DNA from: Teredinibacter sp. KSP-S5-2
GTDB lineage: Bacteria; Pseudomonadota; Gammaproteobacteria; Pseudomonadales; Cellvibrionaceae
Length of the DNA: 64,000 bases
Reading direction: 5' to 3'
Assembly (NCBI RefSeq): GCF_032773895.1
Contig: NZ_CP120416.1
Span: 3,501,001-3,565,000, forward strand
Made by a program: the position numbers and the translations under genes
The notes under the pieces: model-generated
Databases searched by the model: none
What the model was told of the DNA's origin: nothing
What the model saw: the letters and a program-made list of their open reading frames with translations, nothing else
In this document: in pieces, positions 45,481 through 56,465 of the stretch
Layout: the number at the start of each line of letters is the position of its first letter
Position numbering within the stretch: position 1 is the stretch's first letter

Positions 45481-48400
45481 TTACTCCAAGGCCTGACAGA
45501 ACCCAAACTCATCCGAATAGCTCCACGGTTTATTGCTGTCTCTTAGGTTTACCGCGCCAAATACCATGCAAGCTTCCTCCAAGCCCCAGCCTAGCTGGCT
45601 GGCAAGGCGGGCTACTAACGGTGGGTATGACGTATTCGCCCAAAGGCTAACCCCCTGCCCCAACGGCTCCCGGCATTGGTTAAATTCTGATTTTGCGGTT
45701 TTGGCCTCACTCTGGTTTTGCCCCCTAAAATCAAACATACGTTTGATTTGTGCATCACTCGCATCACCACCTTCTTGTATGCTCATGTAGTAGTCCACCC
45801 CGGGAGACGAAGCTCGAAAGGGTGTTGCGCTTTGCAACTGATAGGTAAGGTGGCAGGGCTGCTCCCACCAATTCCAAGCGCCAACTTTGGCAGCCTTGTT
45901 AAACATGGCCTGATGCAAATGGTGGTGCTCCAAATCAACCAGGTTATTACGCCAATCCTTTTCTTCTCTGAGCTGAATACGTGGAATAGCAGTAATGATC
46001 TTATATTGTTCGGGCGTTAATACTTCCGTCAATTCATGTTTGCTCAATAAAAATTCTTTTGTTTCAAAACCCGGTTTACAAAAAGCTGGCTCACCAGGGG
46101 TTTTCAATGCTCGGTAATTGGTGCTGAGAATAACCAAATTATGATGGGGCGATTCTGTTTGCCGGTGCCGCTGAATTCGGCCAGCCAATTGAATAATGCT
46201 GCGCATGGAGCTTGGCTCAGCAATGGCCCAGTCTAAGTCCCAATCTCGCCCCACTTCGGCCACGCTGGTGGCCAAGATAATGAAGATATGATTTTCTGCT
46301 TTTGACTGATGTAAACCGTTAATAATCGCTGGCTGCTGCCATATAGTTTCTGACTCACTGCGGTCCAGTACAGCATCTAATGTGTTTTCAATATTGGAAC
46401 GTTGTACCAATGGAAATTGGCTGTGGTAAACACAAATATGTATATGCGTATTTTCTGCAACCGGCTGGCAAGCCAATTGCTGGGCCACAGCAACTAAGGG
46501 GTTAATATTGGCCATACGCACTAAACCAACACTTATTTTTTTACCCTCAGAGGATGTTTGGTTATGGCGCTGGTGCAATTCGTACAGGTTTACACGAACG
46601 ACCTCAGCCATTGCCCCAATAATATCACTTGGTTGAATACTCGACCGAATGGGTTCACTAATAATCGCTTTATGTAGTTGCTGTTTTTTCGCGAGCGCCA
46701 AAGTTCTGCTCTTTACAAACTGGCTATGGCACTGTTCAAACTGATGCAAATCAGCAAGCTGTTCTGTTTTTTCGCTGCATTCATCAAACCATGCACAAGT
46801 AACCTTATTGTACTGCGCCAGGTTTTGGCTTCGATTAAAATGTTCTCGCCCCTCTTTATACGCGGCAAATAATGCTTCCAATGCGGCAGGCGGCAAAGTT
46901 GCAGAGGAAAGTAATACTCTGGAACCCAGTAATCCAGCCCAGTTTACCAAGCGTATTAACGCTGGCAGGTCAGCAATATCAAAATCGTCCGGTTCATCCA
47001 AAACCAAATCAGAAGTTAACAGGCGCAACATAGGGGCAATTTGTTTCCCGCCCCGGCTGCCTTCGGTTGCGGGCATCAAATGGTCAACAGTACTCACCAA
47101 TACAGGTGCATTCACTAGTTTATTGAGTTTGGGTTGCTTTGCTAACCAGTCTTTTAATGCACTATCACTAAGCGCACCGCTATAACTCACGCTCTGGTTT
47201 TGGTCCATTAACTCATTTTCTGATTCTGAGCCGGTTTTTAATGCATCTATATCAGTCTCAACAACAGTCTGCTTATCTTGCTCCAGATCGTGAAGCATTT
47301 TCACTGCTTGCGAACCAATTAATACAGCTAAATCCTCTTCTGGTAACTCTAACCTACTACCCAGCGCCTGCCCGGTTTGCAGGGTTAATGTGCGTAACCC
47401 CAAAGCAACACTAAAACGACACCCCTCTTTCGGGTTTGATAAACCATACATAATGCGCGCATTGCCCAAGGTTTTACCATGCCCGGTGGAAGCCATATTC
47501 ACACCAAAAAAGCCGGTTTTTTCCGTTTGTTCCCCCACACTTTTAGCCAAGCTGTATGCCCGGTTTTGCCAGAGAAAGCGTTTTGCTTTCGTCGGCTTTT
47601 CTAATACCCGAAGGTTGGCAACCGCAGGTAAGGATTGTTTTAAACTCGGCAAATGGCGCATGAGCTTTACGCTGTGCTGGTATACGCCAATTAGATGCTC
47701 ATCCAGTTTTTGTTTAAGCAGTTTTGTTTTTCGGTCGCTATTAGCAAAAGCCAGGTAGCTCTTATCTTGATATTTTGTATTTGCTGGTAAAGAAGAGTAA
47801 TGGTGGTCCGCCAGCATCAACGTTAGCCGGGCAATATGCAGGCTAAACTTATCGTCCAACCATTGTGAATCTGATTGAAAAAAGTGTTTTCTTGCCAGCG
47901 CCCGTTCGGCGATATCCCGCGCTTTATTACACCAGCGCAGACTAACAAAGGGGGTTCCTCGCTTAAATTCCCATACAGATTTTAAGTCGCTTTTGCTCCA
48001 ATCATCCCTTTCTACCTGAGGTGAATTCCATACAGCAACTAACTTTTTATCTATATGATTCTGCGTTTCACTAAAACTTATACCCGTGCCTTTGGTGGTT
48101 TTATAAAATGGTAATTTGTGATGGGTTAATATCAACCATGCAACCGCTCGTGCGACCGGAGTCATTAAATAACGATAGGGAACAAGAGTTGGGTTTTCGG
48201 ACACTATTTTTTTAATGCTTTCCTGTAGTTTTTTGTCCTCTGCTGGAGCAATGCCACTCAACTTGGTCAACCATGCCTGATCATCTTCCCCGTTAACAAA
48301 AGCAATAAACATAACAAGAGACACCCACTCATGCCGGTACGGTTCACTTAGTTTTGACTTTTGCGAAGGATCGATCTTTTTTTGAAATAGCGCGTTAGCT

Positions 48401-48780
48401 TTACCAAAATCGTGAAACAGAGCAGCAATACCGGCGAGTAACGTTATATCCTCTGCCGTTAACCAGTTGTTTTCATATTCCGAGTTAAGCAAATTCTTTT
48501 CAGTGCTATTTACCGGCACCACGCCTTCACTATTAAATTTGCTTTTATTCCCCACACACCATAAAAACTGGCTGCGTGACCGACTGCGAATCCAATGGCA
48601 ACTTACGGCGGTGCTTTTGCTCGCGGTTTTACGCAACATTTTTTTAACCGTGAACAAACCATCTTCCGTAATGACCGTTTGCCAGGTGTTATCCCCTATC
48701 CTATTCGCGAAGGCATCCAGTACGCGGCGGGTTTTCTTCAGTGCATTTTTTTCGCACTGGCTGACAAAGGTGACCATCAT
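45481..48780 (-). CDS. cas3: Cas2-3 fusion (type I-F helicase-nuclease)
   Basis: 1099 residues. An N-terminal Cas2-like segment (TFVSQCEKNALKKTRRVLDA, 1-85) precedes the HD nuclease (LFHDFGKANALFQKK, His-Asp at 123-124; LTHHKLPFYKT). Superfamily 2 helicase motifs follow: MASTGHGKT (Walker A), LVLDEPDDF (DExH-type), LLSSATLP, and late LIQLAGRIQRHRQ (motif VI). It unwinds and shreds the target DNA after Cascade binding and also serves Cas1 in spacer uptake. ATG overlaps the cas1 stop (ATGA), giving coupled translation. Confidence 0.97.
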   Translation of the reverse strand: MMVTFVSQCEKNALKKTRRVLDAFANRIGDNTWQTVITEDGLFTVKKMLRKTASKSTAVSCHWIRSRSRSQFLWCVGNKSKFNSEGVVPVNSTEKNLLNSEYENNWLTAEDITLLAGIAALFHDFGKANALFQKKIDPSQKSKLSEPYRHEWVSLVMFIAFVNGEDDQAWLTKLSGIAPAEDKKLQESIKKIVSENPTLVPYRYLMTPVARAVAWLILTHHKLPFYKTTKGTGISFSETQNHIDKKLVAVWNSPQVERDDWSKSDLKSVWEFKRGTPFVSLRWCNKARDIAERALARKHFFQSDSQWLDDKFSLHIARLTLMLADHHYSSLPANTKYQDKSYLAFANSDRKTKLLKQKLDEHLIGVYQHSVKLMRHLPSLKQSLPAVANLRVLEKPTKAKRFLWQNRAYSLAKSVGEQTEKTGFFGVNMASTGHGKTLGNARIMYGLSNPKEGCRFSVALGLRTLTLQTGQALGSRLELPEEDLAVLIGSQAVKMLHDLEQDKQTVVETDIDALKTGSESENELMDQNQSVSYSGALSDSALKDWLAKQPKLNKLVNAPVLVSTVDHLMPATEGSRGGKQIAPMLRLLTSDLVLDEPDDFDIADLPALIRLVNWAGLLGSRVLLSSATLPPAALEALFAAYKEGREHFNRSQNLAQYNKVTCAWFDECSEKTEQLADLHQFEQCHSQFVKSRTLALAKKQQLHKAIISEPIRSSIQPSDIIGAMAEVVRVNLYELHQRHNQTSSEGKKISVGLVRMANINPLVAVAQQLACQPVAENTHIHICVYHSQFPLVQRSNIENTLDAVLDRSESETIWQQPAIINGLHQSKAENHIFIILATSVAEVGRDWDLDWAIAEPSSMRSIIQLAGRIQRHRQTESPHHNLVILSTNYRALKTPGEPAFCKPGFETKEFLLSKHELTEVLTPEQYKIITAIPRIQLREEKDWRNNLVDLEHHHLHQAMFNKAAKVGAWNWWEQPCHLTYQLQSATPFRASSPGVDYYMSIQEGGDASDAQIKRMFDFRGQNQSEAKTAKSEFNQCREPLGQGVSLWANTSYPPLVARLASQLGWGLEEACMVFGAVNLRDSNKPWSYSDEFGFCQALE

Positions 48781-49748
48781 AGTTCGTCACCTTCCATGTC
48801 TTTCTCCCCCTGCAACGCCACGTCTTTCACTTGGTTAAACATAAAGTCCAGGGCTTTTACATCGGTAAACACTTGCAGTACTTGCTGCCTAAACTCCTGC
48901 TCTGTGGCTTTTTCTTTGGCGCAAATAAAGGCCCAGGGCAATACGATGGCGTCTTTGATTAAATCCGCCACGTCAAACACCAGCGCTCCCCGGCGGGTTT
49001 TGCCATGCATTACGGCAAAGCCGTGGGGTATGCCGAGCACCCACAGGGTTGTTGCGGCCAAGCCGTAGGCTAAGTAGTTGCCGTGGTTCAGGAAGTCGTT
49101 GGCTTTGTCTGTGGATTGGTGTTCACGTACAAAGTCTTCCTGCTGGGTAGCGTTGGCAGCGTATTTGTAGAGCTGTTTGGTGAGCTGGGCTTCGCTAAGC
49201 AACAGTTCAGAGGTGTTTTTTGCCGCATCCGTACGGGAATAGCAGTGGCGTATAGCCGCTTGTAGTTCATCGTCTTCGATACAGAAGCCTTCGGCTTTTA
49301 AATCGCGGTTTTTGGCCCAGGTGTTTTCCAAAAAGCCCAACCTGGCAAATTGGAATTGCTTCGCAGCTTGCAAGCGTTTTTCATCGTTAAACCAAAAGCA
49401 CATCCAGCCTTGTAAATATTGAGTGGGGCGGTATTCCCCTTGTGGGCATAACCATTCGACTTCGGTGCCTGCATACAATGGTGTGCTGCCGCCGCCGCAA
49501 AAGCCAACCAACACACCCGCCTGGGTGAGCATACGCATAGCCGCCTGGGTAATGGAGGTGCCGGTGCCCAGCAATATTACCGTGGTATTGGCAATGGGTA
49601 TGTTCCAATATTGGTTTTCTTTTTTCTCTTCCGTTAGGTACAGCACTCTGCCATCTTTTTGCATTACGCGGCAATGTTCCAGGTAGTACAGGTTAGCCCG
49701 CTTGGAATGCAAAATAGCTTTTAAGTCTGATGGCGAAAATTGTTCCAT
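48777..49748 (-). CDS. cas1: Cas1 (type I-F) integrase
   Basis: 323 residues. N-terminal LKAILHSKRANLYYLEHCRVM, then the catalytic region: Glu in LLLSEAQLTKQLYKYAA, His in GFAVMHGKTRRGALVFDVADLIKDAIVLP with the two Asp residues of the same stretch. It inserts new spacers next to the leader. First gene of the cas operon; 81 bp separate it from the WYL regulator gene. Confidence 0.96.
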   Translation of the reverse strand: MEQFSPSDLKAILHSKRANLYYLEHCRVMQKDGRVLYLTEEKKENQYWNIPIANTTVILLGTGTSITQAAMRMLTQAGVLVGFCGGGSTPLYAGTEVEWLCPQGEYRPTQYLQGWMCFWFNDEKRLQAAKQFQFARLGFLENTWAKNRDLKAEGFCIEDDELQAAIRHCYSRTDAAKNTSELLLSEAQLTKQLYKYAANATQQEDFVREHQSTDKANDFLNHGNYLAYGLAATTLWVLGIPHGFAVMHGKTRRGALVFDVADLIKDAIVLPWAFICAKEKATEQEFRQQVLQVFTDVKALDFMFNQVKDVALQGEKDMEGDEL

Positions 49749-49829
49749 ATGCAGTTTCCGTTAATGTTTTTCGATTATTTAAAATCCATTTAATACGTTA
49801 TTCAATTACTGTCTGTACATACATGCTAA

Positions 49830-50657
49830 TTATGTTGGCAGGTATTGTTTTATGTTTTGCCAGCACTGACTATTGACAATTATTTGTTGTGCTTCGGCAG
49901 AGGGCTTGTATTGATCGATATGGAGTTTTTGCATGAGGTATAGCAGTAGCGCCGCACGGGTGTTTAATATTCGCTGCCCGGATTGCATTTGGTAGTCCAT
50001 TTCGATGATGTTTTTTTGGGCTGGACTTAATCTGGGGTCAGGTTCAATAATTAAATCCACCCAGGTATTCCACTTTTCGTCCTGCTCAATTAATTGTGTG
50101 GCTTTACCTTCATCATTAAAAATGCCATTAAACCGGGAAAGAACAAAATCACGAAAATTCTGATTTTTTTCGCAGTAGGCGCGGGTGTGCCAACGGACAC
50201 CATTGAACACTAAACTGTGGGGGGAGATTATTCGTTCTTCGTAGTTTGGGCTGGATACCGAAGCGTAACCCACGTAAATTCTTCGTTTTTCCCGTATTGC
50301 TCGCAGAATGGGCCGCACTAACTCCGGTGAAATATTACGTAGCGGCGCTTCAATATAGCTAAAGGGTAGGTCATCGCTTCCTTTACTTTTTTTACCTTTA
50401 GCAAATAAAGCAAAATATTCTTCCATTGTGCCTTTGCAATAATGCGGCTGAAATTTTTTTGTTGGCACCAAGCCTTTTTTGGAACTGTTGTAGGCAAAAT
50501 TCTCCGGGTGCCTGGCGGTGTATTTTTGCAGGATTTTTGCAGATGGTGGGCGACTCATTTTAAAGTGTTGTTGTAGTTGAGAAGCATTTATTTTTCCTTC
50601 CCACAGCCCAACCAGTTCAATAAATCGTATTTTGTTATCCGGTGTCTCAGAGTCCAA
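49830..50657 (-). CDS. WYL-domain transcriptional regulator next to the cas operon
   Basis: 275 residues. An N-terminal winged helix (IRFIELVGLWEGKINASQLQQHFKMS) is followed by a WYL ligand-binding domain (RRIYVGYASVSSPNYEERIISPHSLVFNGVRWHTRAYCE, in pieces, and FVLSRFNGIF). WYL regulators often control CRISPR and other defence operons by sensing nucleic acid or nucleotides. Same strand and just upstream of cas1, so it may autoregulate the whole operon. It has no partner elsewhere in the window. Confidence 0.85.
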   Translation of the reverse strand: MDSETPDNKIRFIELVGLWEGKINASQLQQHFKMSRPPSAKILQKYTARHPENFAYNSSKKGLVPTKKFQPHYCKGTMEEYFALFAKGKKSKGSDDLPFSYIEAPLRNISPELVRPILRAIREKRRIYVGYASVSSPNYEERIISPHSLVFNGVRWHTRAYCEKNQNFRDFVLSRFNGIFNDEGKATQLIEQDEKWNTWVDLIIEPDPRLSPAQKNIIEMDYQMQSGQRILNTRAALLLYLMQKLHIDQYKPSAEAQQIIVNSQCWQNIKQYLPT

Positions 50658-50830
50658 TACTATGTCCTGTAGTTTTTATTGTGGCGATATTATTTATCGC
50701 ATTCATTTAATTAATCGACGTTACCTGAAAAGAAACTTTATGGGTATAGTCGTGTTGATTTACGTGTCACTAATTAAATATGGGTGGGCATCGTGTTTGT
50801 AAAACGGCGTTACCTACGTTAAACACAGTT

Positions 50831-50855
50831 AAAAAAACGGCGTCTTTAGACGCCG
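50831..50855 (-). terminator. terminator of the RND pump operon
   Basis: CGGCGTC/GACGCCG with loop TTTA, followed on the minus strand by seven T. It lies 35-59 bp past the pump stop. Confidence 0.9.
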
Positions 50856-50889
50856 AAATGCAAATTGAAATGCGATATTTTGATAAGGT

Positions 50890-53800
50890 TTACCCGGTTT
50901 GCGATGTCTGCCCTTTTATTTTTTCTCGCAACGCTTGGAGCATGGAGAAAAATACTGGAATAAATGGCGTGCCTACCAATAGTGCCGCAAGCATTCCCCA
51001 CATAACGGTATGACCCAATGACATTTGGCTAAACATGCCCGCACCGGATGCAAATACCAACGGCAGAATGCCCAGCACAAAAGATAATGCTGTCATGCAT
51101 ACTGCACGAAAACGCATTCGCGCAGCTTCGGCTGCGGCATCCAATATAGAGAGCCCTTCTCTTCGTCGTTCGCTGGCAAATTCAACGATGAGAATGGCAT
51201 TTTTCGCAGCCAAACCAATAAGCAACACCAGCCCCACCTGGGCAAATAAATCCAGCGCCCCCAGCTGCGGAATACCAATTTGTTTTACCAGTAATAAACC
51301 GAGTATTGAACCGGTAACGGCAATGGGCACTACTAATATAATGGCCACCGGCATGGACCAGCTTTCATATTGGGCAACCAAAAATAAATAAATGAAGACC
51401 ATCGCCAAGGCAAACGCGATGATGGCCTGGTTGCCTGCTTTGGCTTCCTGATAGCTCATTCCTGTCCATTCTACTTGGTAACCGTTGGGTAAATTTTCCC
51501 GAGCCAGACGTTCCAGTTCTGCCATTGCCGTCCCACTGGCGACACCTGGGGCAGTACTCGCTCGCAGAATAGCAGCGCGATATAAGTTGTAACGTGTTGC
51601 CACATCCGCACCGAGTATCGGGTCGACAGTCACCAGTGTGGAGAGTGGTACCATTTCGCCGGTAGTCGCCCGCGCATAAAGTTGGGAAATATCCTGCAAG
51701 CTTGAACGGTAACTGGGTTGCGCCTGCATCATGACCCGATAGGTTTGGCCGAAAAGTGAAAAATCGTTGATGTAGGCCGAACCCAATTGGGTTTGCAAAG
51801 TGGAGAAAATATTCGTGAGTGGAACATGCAGGGTTTTCGCTTTTTCACGATCCACGTTCACTAAATATTGCGGCACATTTGCCCTGAACGTTGTGTAGGC
51901 ATCGGCGATAAGTGGCGACTGGTTGGCTGCTGCTGCCAGGGTTTTTATCGCTCCGGCAAGCTCACCGTGGGCACGCCCTTGAGTATCTTCCACCACGAGT
52001 TCCAAACCACCGACAGCGCCCATTCCTGGCAGGGCTGGAGGTGGAAATGTTTGCACAAGCGCTTCTGGAATTTGTCGATACGCCTGGGCATTTATTCGCT
52101 GAGCAACGGCAAACGAAATGTCACGAAAGTCTGGTCGGTCATCCCAGTGTTTAAGCACAATAAACCCAGTACCACCATTACTTTGGGCTGCGCCGGTTAA
52201 CACGGAAAAACCAGCGATCATGGTTAGGCTTTCTACCGCCGGGTCATCTTCGATCATCTCTTGCAGTTTTGCCAATACCGCTTGGGTACGGGTAATAGAA
52301 GCAGCATCCGGCAATTGCACATTGAGAATTAATACGCCCTTATCTTCCACAGGAACAAAACTGGTTGGAATGGTTTTTGTCGCCACCAACAATACCGCCA
52401 TTAAACCGGCAAACATCATGGCGACCACCGCACGTCGTGCAAGTAAAAAACCCACCAGACTGCTGTAACGCTGCGTCACGGAGGAAAAAACCTGGTTGAA
52501 TTTGCTAAACCATGCAGCTTCTTTTTCACTGCGTCGTAAAACCAAACTGGCTATCGCCGGGCTAAGCGACAACGCGCACACAGAAGAAAGCACTACCGCA
52601 ACACAAATGGTGACGGCGAATTGGTTGTACATCACACCGGTAATACCCGGCAACATCGCCACCGGAGCAAATACCGCGAGCAGTACCAACGTTGTGGCGA
52701 CAATGGGGCCACTCACTTCTTCCATGGTTTTGGTGACTGCTTGCTTGGGTGTGATGGTCGCGTCGGTACGTAAATGTCGGTCTGTGTTTTCCACTACCAA
52801 GATTGCATCGTCAACCACAATACCAATGGCGAGAATTAAACCGAATAACGTGACACTATTAATTGTCATGCCGGTAGCCAGCATAATGGCGAACGTACCG
52901 ATAAGCGAAACAGGAATGGCCACGGTGGGAATCAATGTCGGACGCCAATCACCGAGAAAAATAAACGTGATTAACACCACCAAACCAACAGCCATTAACA
53001 GTGATTGTGTTACTTGAGAAATCGAGACTTCCACATAGCGGGTGGTGTCGTAACCCACATCATATTCCAGACCTTGCGGAAAATTTTCGTGCATCTTCGC
53101 CAATTCCGCTTTAACTGCGTTACCAGTCAACAACGCATTCGCGCCTGGCTGAGTATAAATCGCCAACACCGTCGCCGGGCGATTTTTATAATTACCGGAA
53201 ACTTTATAGTCCAGCTGGCCAAGTTCAACTTGTGCCACATCCGATAAGCGCACCATTGCGCCCTGGTCGTTTACTCGCAGAATAATATTTTTAAATTCCT
53301 CAACGCTTTGCAAACGCCCTTTTAACTGCAAGGTGTACTCGGTACTTAATTGCCCGGTATACGGCGGCGCACCAATTTTACCTGCTGGCGCCTGCACGTT
53401 TTGTTCGCGCAGTGCGCTGAAAATATCATCTTGAGTAATACCCAGAGCCGTCATTTGCGAGGGATTCAACCACAAGCGCATGGAATAATCCGCACTGCTG
53501 AAAACCTGAGCATCGGAAACACCGGGTACACGTTTAAGCCGGTTTTGAATATTGATCATGCCGTAGTTGGCAATAAACAATTCGTCGAGACTGCCATCCG
53601 GCGAATAAAGGTTTACCGTAAATAAAATATCCGGCGAAATTTTATCGACCGTTAAGCCCTGAGAGCGCACCTCCGACGGCAACGACGGCTCCGCCAAAGA
53701 AACTCGGTTCTGGGTGCGAACTAATACCGTGTCTGGATCTTCACCAATGGCGAAGGTAACGGTCAGTGTGTAGCTGCCATCATTGCCCGAGTTGGAACTC

Positions 53801-54042
53801 ATGTATTCCATGCCTTCCACACCGTTGACAACATCTTCAATCACCTGGCCGACACTCTCTTCCATCACCGCAGCAGAAGCTCCCGGCCAACGCGCTTTGA
53901 TGGAAACTTTTGGCGGTGCAATTTCCGGGTATTCAGACACAGGCAAAAGCCGCACGGCGACCAACCCCGCCAGGGTGATAATCAAGGCAACTACGATGGC
54001 GAATTTAGGCCGTTCAATAAATGTTTTACTGATCACGGGCAT
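50890..54042 (-). CDS. RND efflux pump inner-membrane transporter (HAE1/AcrB family)
   Basis: About 1050 residues in the usual two-fold repeat of 12 helices. It opens with [20 protein letters not shown] and has [25 protein letters not shown], the proton-relay Asp pair ([16 protein letters not shown], helix 4) and its pseudo-repeat [16 protein letters not shown], plus [14 protein letters not shown]. It exports drugs or amphiphiles with H+ antiport. ATG 54042 is the family start and overlaps the adaptor gene by 17 bp; the longer frame to 54144 is not expected to be used. An outer-membrane TolC-type gene is not in the window. Confidence 0.96.
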   Translation of the reverse strand: MPVISKTFIERPKFAIVVALIITLAGLVAVRLLPVSEYPEIAPPKVSIKARWPGASAAVMEESVGQVIEDVVNGVEGMEYMSSNSGNDGSYTLTVTFAIGEDPDTVLVRTQNRVSLAEPSLPSEVRSQGLTVDKISPDILFTVNLYSPDGSLDELFIANYGMINIQNRLKRVPGVSDAQVFSSADYSMRLWLNPSQMTALGITQDDIFSALREQNVQAPAGKIGAPPYTGQLSTEYTLQLKGRLQSVEEFKNIILRVNDQGAMVRLSDVAQVELGQLDYKVSGNYKNRPATVLAIYTQPGANALLTGNAVKAELAKMHENFPQGLEYDVGYDTTRYVEVSISQVTQSLLMAVGLVVLITFIFLGDWRPTLIPTVAIPVSLIGTFAIMLATGMTINSVTLFGLILAIGIVVDDAILVVENTDRHLRTDATITPKQAVTKTMEEVSGPIVATTLVLLAVFAPVAMLPGITGVMYNQFAVTICVAVVLSSVCALSLSPAIASLVLRRSEKEAAWFSKFNQVFSSVTQRYSSLVGFLLARRAVVAMMFAGLMAVLLVATKTIPTSFVPVEDKGVLILNVQLPDAASITRTQAVLAKLQEMIEDDPAVESLTMIAGFSVLTGAAQSNGGTGFIVLKHWDDRPDFRDISFAVAQRINAQAYRQIPEALVQTFPPPALPGMGAVGGLELVVEDTQGRAHGELAGAIKTLAAAANQSPLIADAYTTFRANVPQYLVNVDREKAKTLHVPLTNIFSTLQTQLGSAYINDFSLFGQTYRVMMQAQPSYRSSLQDISQLYARATTGEMVPLSTLVTVDPILGADVATRYNLYRAAILRASTAPGVASGTAMAELERLARENLPNGYQVEWTGMSYQEAKAGNQAIIAFALAMVFIYLFLVAQYESWSMPVAIILVVPIAVTGSILGLLLVKQIGIPQLGALDLFAQVGLVLLIGLAAKNAILIVEFASERRREGLSILDAAAEAARMRFRAVCMTALSFVLGILPLVFASGAGMFSQMSLGHTVMWGMLAALLVGTPFIPVFFSMLQALREKIKGQTSQTG

Positions 54043-55156
54043 CACCTTCGGCAGCTTGAGTAGCAGGTTCAAACGGAATGGCTTTGACCTGATCGCCAAC
54101 CCGCGCTTTTTGCACACCACGAACAATAATCCGAGTGCCCGCATCCAAACCGGAATTCACCAAGGTGTTTTCACCCACGCGCTCTCCGGCAATTAAATTT
54201 TTGCGCGTCACCATATTGTTTTCGTCTACCGCTAAAACGTAAGTGCCTTGCTGATCCACCTGCAACGACGCCTGGGGAATCATCAACCCCATTAATGGTT
54301 GCTCCAGTTTTAACGTGGCTTTAACAAACATTCCCGGACGTAAAATATCGTCCGGGTCCGGCATACTGGCCATGGTCTCCACCGTACCGGTGGTTGCATC
54401 AACGCGGTTAGATAAATAAGTAATGCGTCCGGTTTCGGAATACTCACTGCCGTCCGGTAATTCCAACGCAACCAACACATCGTCCGTGGTAATTAATCGA
54501 TCTTTTTTTCGTAACCCCAACAACAATTTTTCCGGTAATTGGAAAACCACATCCTTACCACCTTCACCTACCAGCGTGGTCAACACCCCCGACTGCGGCC
54601 CAACCACATCGCCCACCGCAGGTGCGCTGCGGCCCACGCGACCATCCTGAGACGCTTTAATCGTGGTGAAATTTAAATTCACCTGCGCACTTTCCACCGC
54701 CGCTTCGGCCGCTTTAATAGACGCTAAGGCTTCCAACGCGCGGGATTCCAACGTGTCGAATTCCGATTGGGAAATAAAACCGTCAGCAACCAGCTTTTTA
54801 CCCCTCTCAAAGTTTTTACGCGCATTCGCTTCATTGGCCAACGCACGGGACAACTCCGCATTTGCCTGGGAAAGCTGTGCTTTATAGGGCGCGGGGTCAA
54901 TATCAAATAACGGTGTACCCGCCGTAATCCGATCCCCCTCTTTAAAATGAATTGCAATCAGCTCACCAGAAACCTGAGCCATCACATCCACATCACTGCT
55001 GGAACGAATACGCCCATTAAAACCGCGCGATGGGCGATACGGCTGTTCCTGAACGGTGACGACAAAGACTTCGGGAATACTCTTCTCAGGCGCTTGCTTC
55101 TCACTGCAAGCGGTCAAACAGAAAATGGCCAAGATAAAAACGGGAAAGAAACGCAT
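54026..55156 (-). CDS. RND periplasmic adaptor (membrane fusion protein)
   Basis: 376 residues. Lipoprotein leader ([15 protein letters not shown]), lipoyl half ([31 protein letters not shown], in pieces), hairpin ([22 protein letters not shown]), the second lipoyl half ([26 protein letters not shown]) and a beta-barrel with [16 protein letters not shown]. It links the transporter to an outer-membrane channel. First gene of the pump operon; no local repressor gene is visible. Confidence 0.95.
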   Translation of the reverse strand: MRFFPVFILAIFCLTACSEKQAPEKSIPEVFVVTVQEQPYRPSRGFNGRIRSSSDVDVMAQVSGELIAIHFKEGDRITAGTPLFDIDPAPYKAQLSQANAELSRALANEANARKNFERGKKLVADGFISQSEFDTLESRALEALASIKAAEAAVESAQVNLNFTTIKASQDGRVGRSAPAVGDVVGPQSGVLTTLVGEGGKDVVFQLPEKLLLGLRKKDRLITTDDVLVALELPDGSEYSETGRITYLSNRVDATTGTVETMASMPDPDDILRPGMFVKATLKLEQPLMGLMIPQASLQVDQQGTYVLAVDENNMVTRKNLIAGERVGENTLVNSGLDAGTRIIVRGVQKARVGDQVKAIPFEPATQAAEGDARDQ

Positions 55157-55485
55157 GATGGACCCCTGTTCAATATTGTTGTTATGTTTCCGTTGTTATA
55201 AGACGTTGGAGCAATAAAAAATACAGGTCAAAGACAAGAGTATAGTCCGCCATTAGCGGACCCTCAAAAACCCACACAATCTAAGTGGGACAACCTTCAC
55301 ACCCTTCACTGGACGGGGTTATCAATACCTCACCTATTTGTATAAATTCATCAACAACGCTTCACACGACATCAGCAACCCCCCAAACAATTCGAGCACA
55401 AGTGTCGCCTTAAACAACACGTTTCGCGTTTAATTTACTTATTATTACCCCCGACGATTGCCCCAAATACCCTTTATTACTTGCT
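55157..55485. other. intergenic region between pump operon and array 2 leader
   Basis: Divergent promoters are expected here: the pump on the minus strand and array 2 on the plus strand. No gene, no clear operator palindrome seen. Confidence 0.4.
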
Positions 55486-55600
55486 CTTTAAAAATTCGTA
55501 TATATTTCAATGCGTTAGCATTGGTCAAAAAATGTTTGGTATTTTTCAGTAAAAAACCCCAACACACTGAAACCAAACAGAATTTTCGTTTATAGTTATT
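55486..55600 (+). promoter_or_regulatory. leader of CRISPR array 2
   Basis: Shares with the array 1 leader, in the same order, TTGCTCTTTAAAAAT, a GGT(C/T)AAAAAATG...GGTATTTTT block, and CGTTTATAGTTATT directly before the first repeat. So both arrays should be served by the same Cas1-Cas2-3 and transcribed from similar promoters. Confidence 0.85.
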
Positions 55601-56348
55601 GTTCACTGCCGAATAGGCAGCTTAGAAAGTGCTAGAAAAAGTTCCACTTAATGGTTTTGGGTTCACTGCCGAATAGGCAGCTTAGAAAAACAGTAAAGTA
55701 CTGGATGATCGGTAGTGAAAGTTCACTGCCGAATAGGCAGCTTAGAAAGTCTGGGTTTAAGTATGTGACCTTGTTGGCTGGTTCACTGCCGAATAGGCAG
55801 CTTAGAAAGAGCCTGCGCTGCATTCGCTGTTGTGACTGCGGTTCACTGCCGAATAGGCAGCTTAGAAATCTCGAAAATGATTGCTCTTATTGTCCTTATA
55901 GTTCACTGCCGAATAGGCAGCTTAGAAATGTTGAAAGTTGTTTTGGTGCCGCAGAAGTTCGTTCACTGCCGAATAGGCAGCTTAGAAATGAAACTGTCGC
56001 TGACCAACAGACTGTTGGTGGTTCACTGCCGAGCAGGCAGCTTAGAAATAAAGCCGGGCGAGCTTACTCAGTGGTCAGAAGTTCACTGCCAAGCAGGCAG
56101 CTTAGAAAGGTATGCTCAAGGGCTTGTCTGCAAAGCTCTAGTTCACTGCCGAGCAGGCAGCTTAGAAATGTCGAACCTCTTCCCAAACGCATTTAAATTA
56201 GTTCACTGCCGAATAGGCAGCTTAGAAAGGTATGCTCAAGGGCTTGTCTGCAAAGCTCTAGTTCACTGCCGAGCAGGCAGCTTAGAAATGTCGAACCTCT
56301 TCCCAAACGCATTTAAATTAGTTCACTGCCGAATAGGCAGCTTAGAAA
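55601..56348 (+). CRISPR. type I-F CRISPR array 2 (13 intact repeats)
   Basis: 28-nt repeats at a strict 60-bp pitch with 32-nt spacers, on the plus strand. The repeat has stem-loop CTGCC-GAATA-GGCAG; leader-distal copies vary in the loop (GAGCA at 56021, 56141, 56261; AAGCA at 56081). Spacers 9 and 10 (56109-56140, 56169-56200) recur exactly as spacers 11 and 12, a 120-bp tandem duplication. A fourteenth repeat (56381) is split by an insert. No cas genes adjoin; it relies on the operon at 41-50 kb. Confidence 0.99.
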
Positions 56349-56380
56349 GCATGAAGTTAAGAAAAGTAGAACTAAAAGCG

Positions 56381-56457
56381 GTTCACTGCCGGGCCGTTCT
56401 CGGGCATCCATGCCCTTCACGGCATAAGCACATCCATGTGCAAAATAGGCAGCTTGG
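56381..56457 (+). repeat. CRISPR repeat split by a 57-bp palindromic insert (array 2 tail)
   Basis: GTTCACTGCC (56381-56390), then 57 bp (56391-56447) in place of the 5-nt loop, then GGCAGCTTGG (56448-56457). The insert has hairpins GGGCATCCATGCCC and GCACATCCATGTGC. It matches the insert at the tail of array 1 almost fully. Confidence 0.9.
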
Positions 56458-56465
56458 TTATTTAA

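Noticed and set aside
53783-54196. Plus-strand ORFs opposite the RND pump genes
   Set aside because: Antisense shadows of strongly conserved minus-strand coding sequence.
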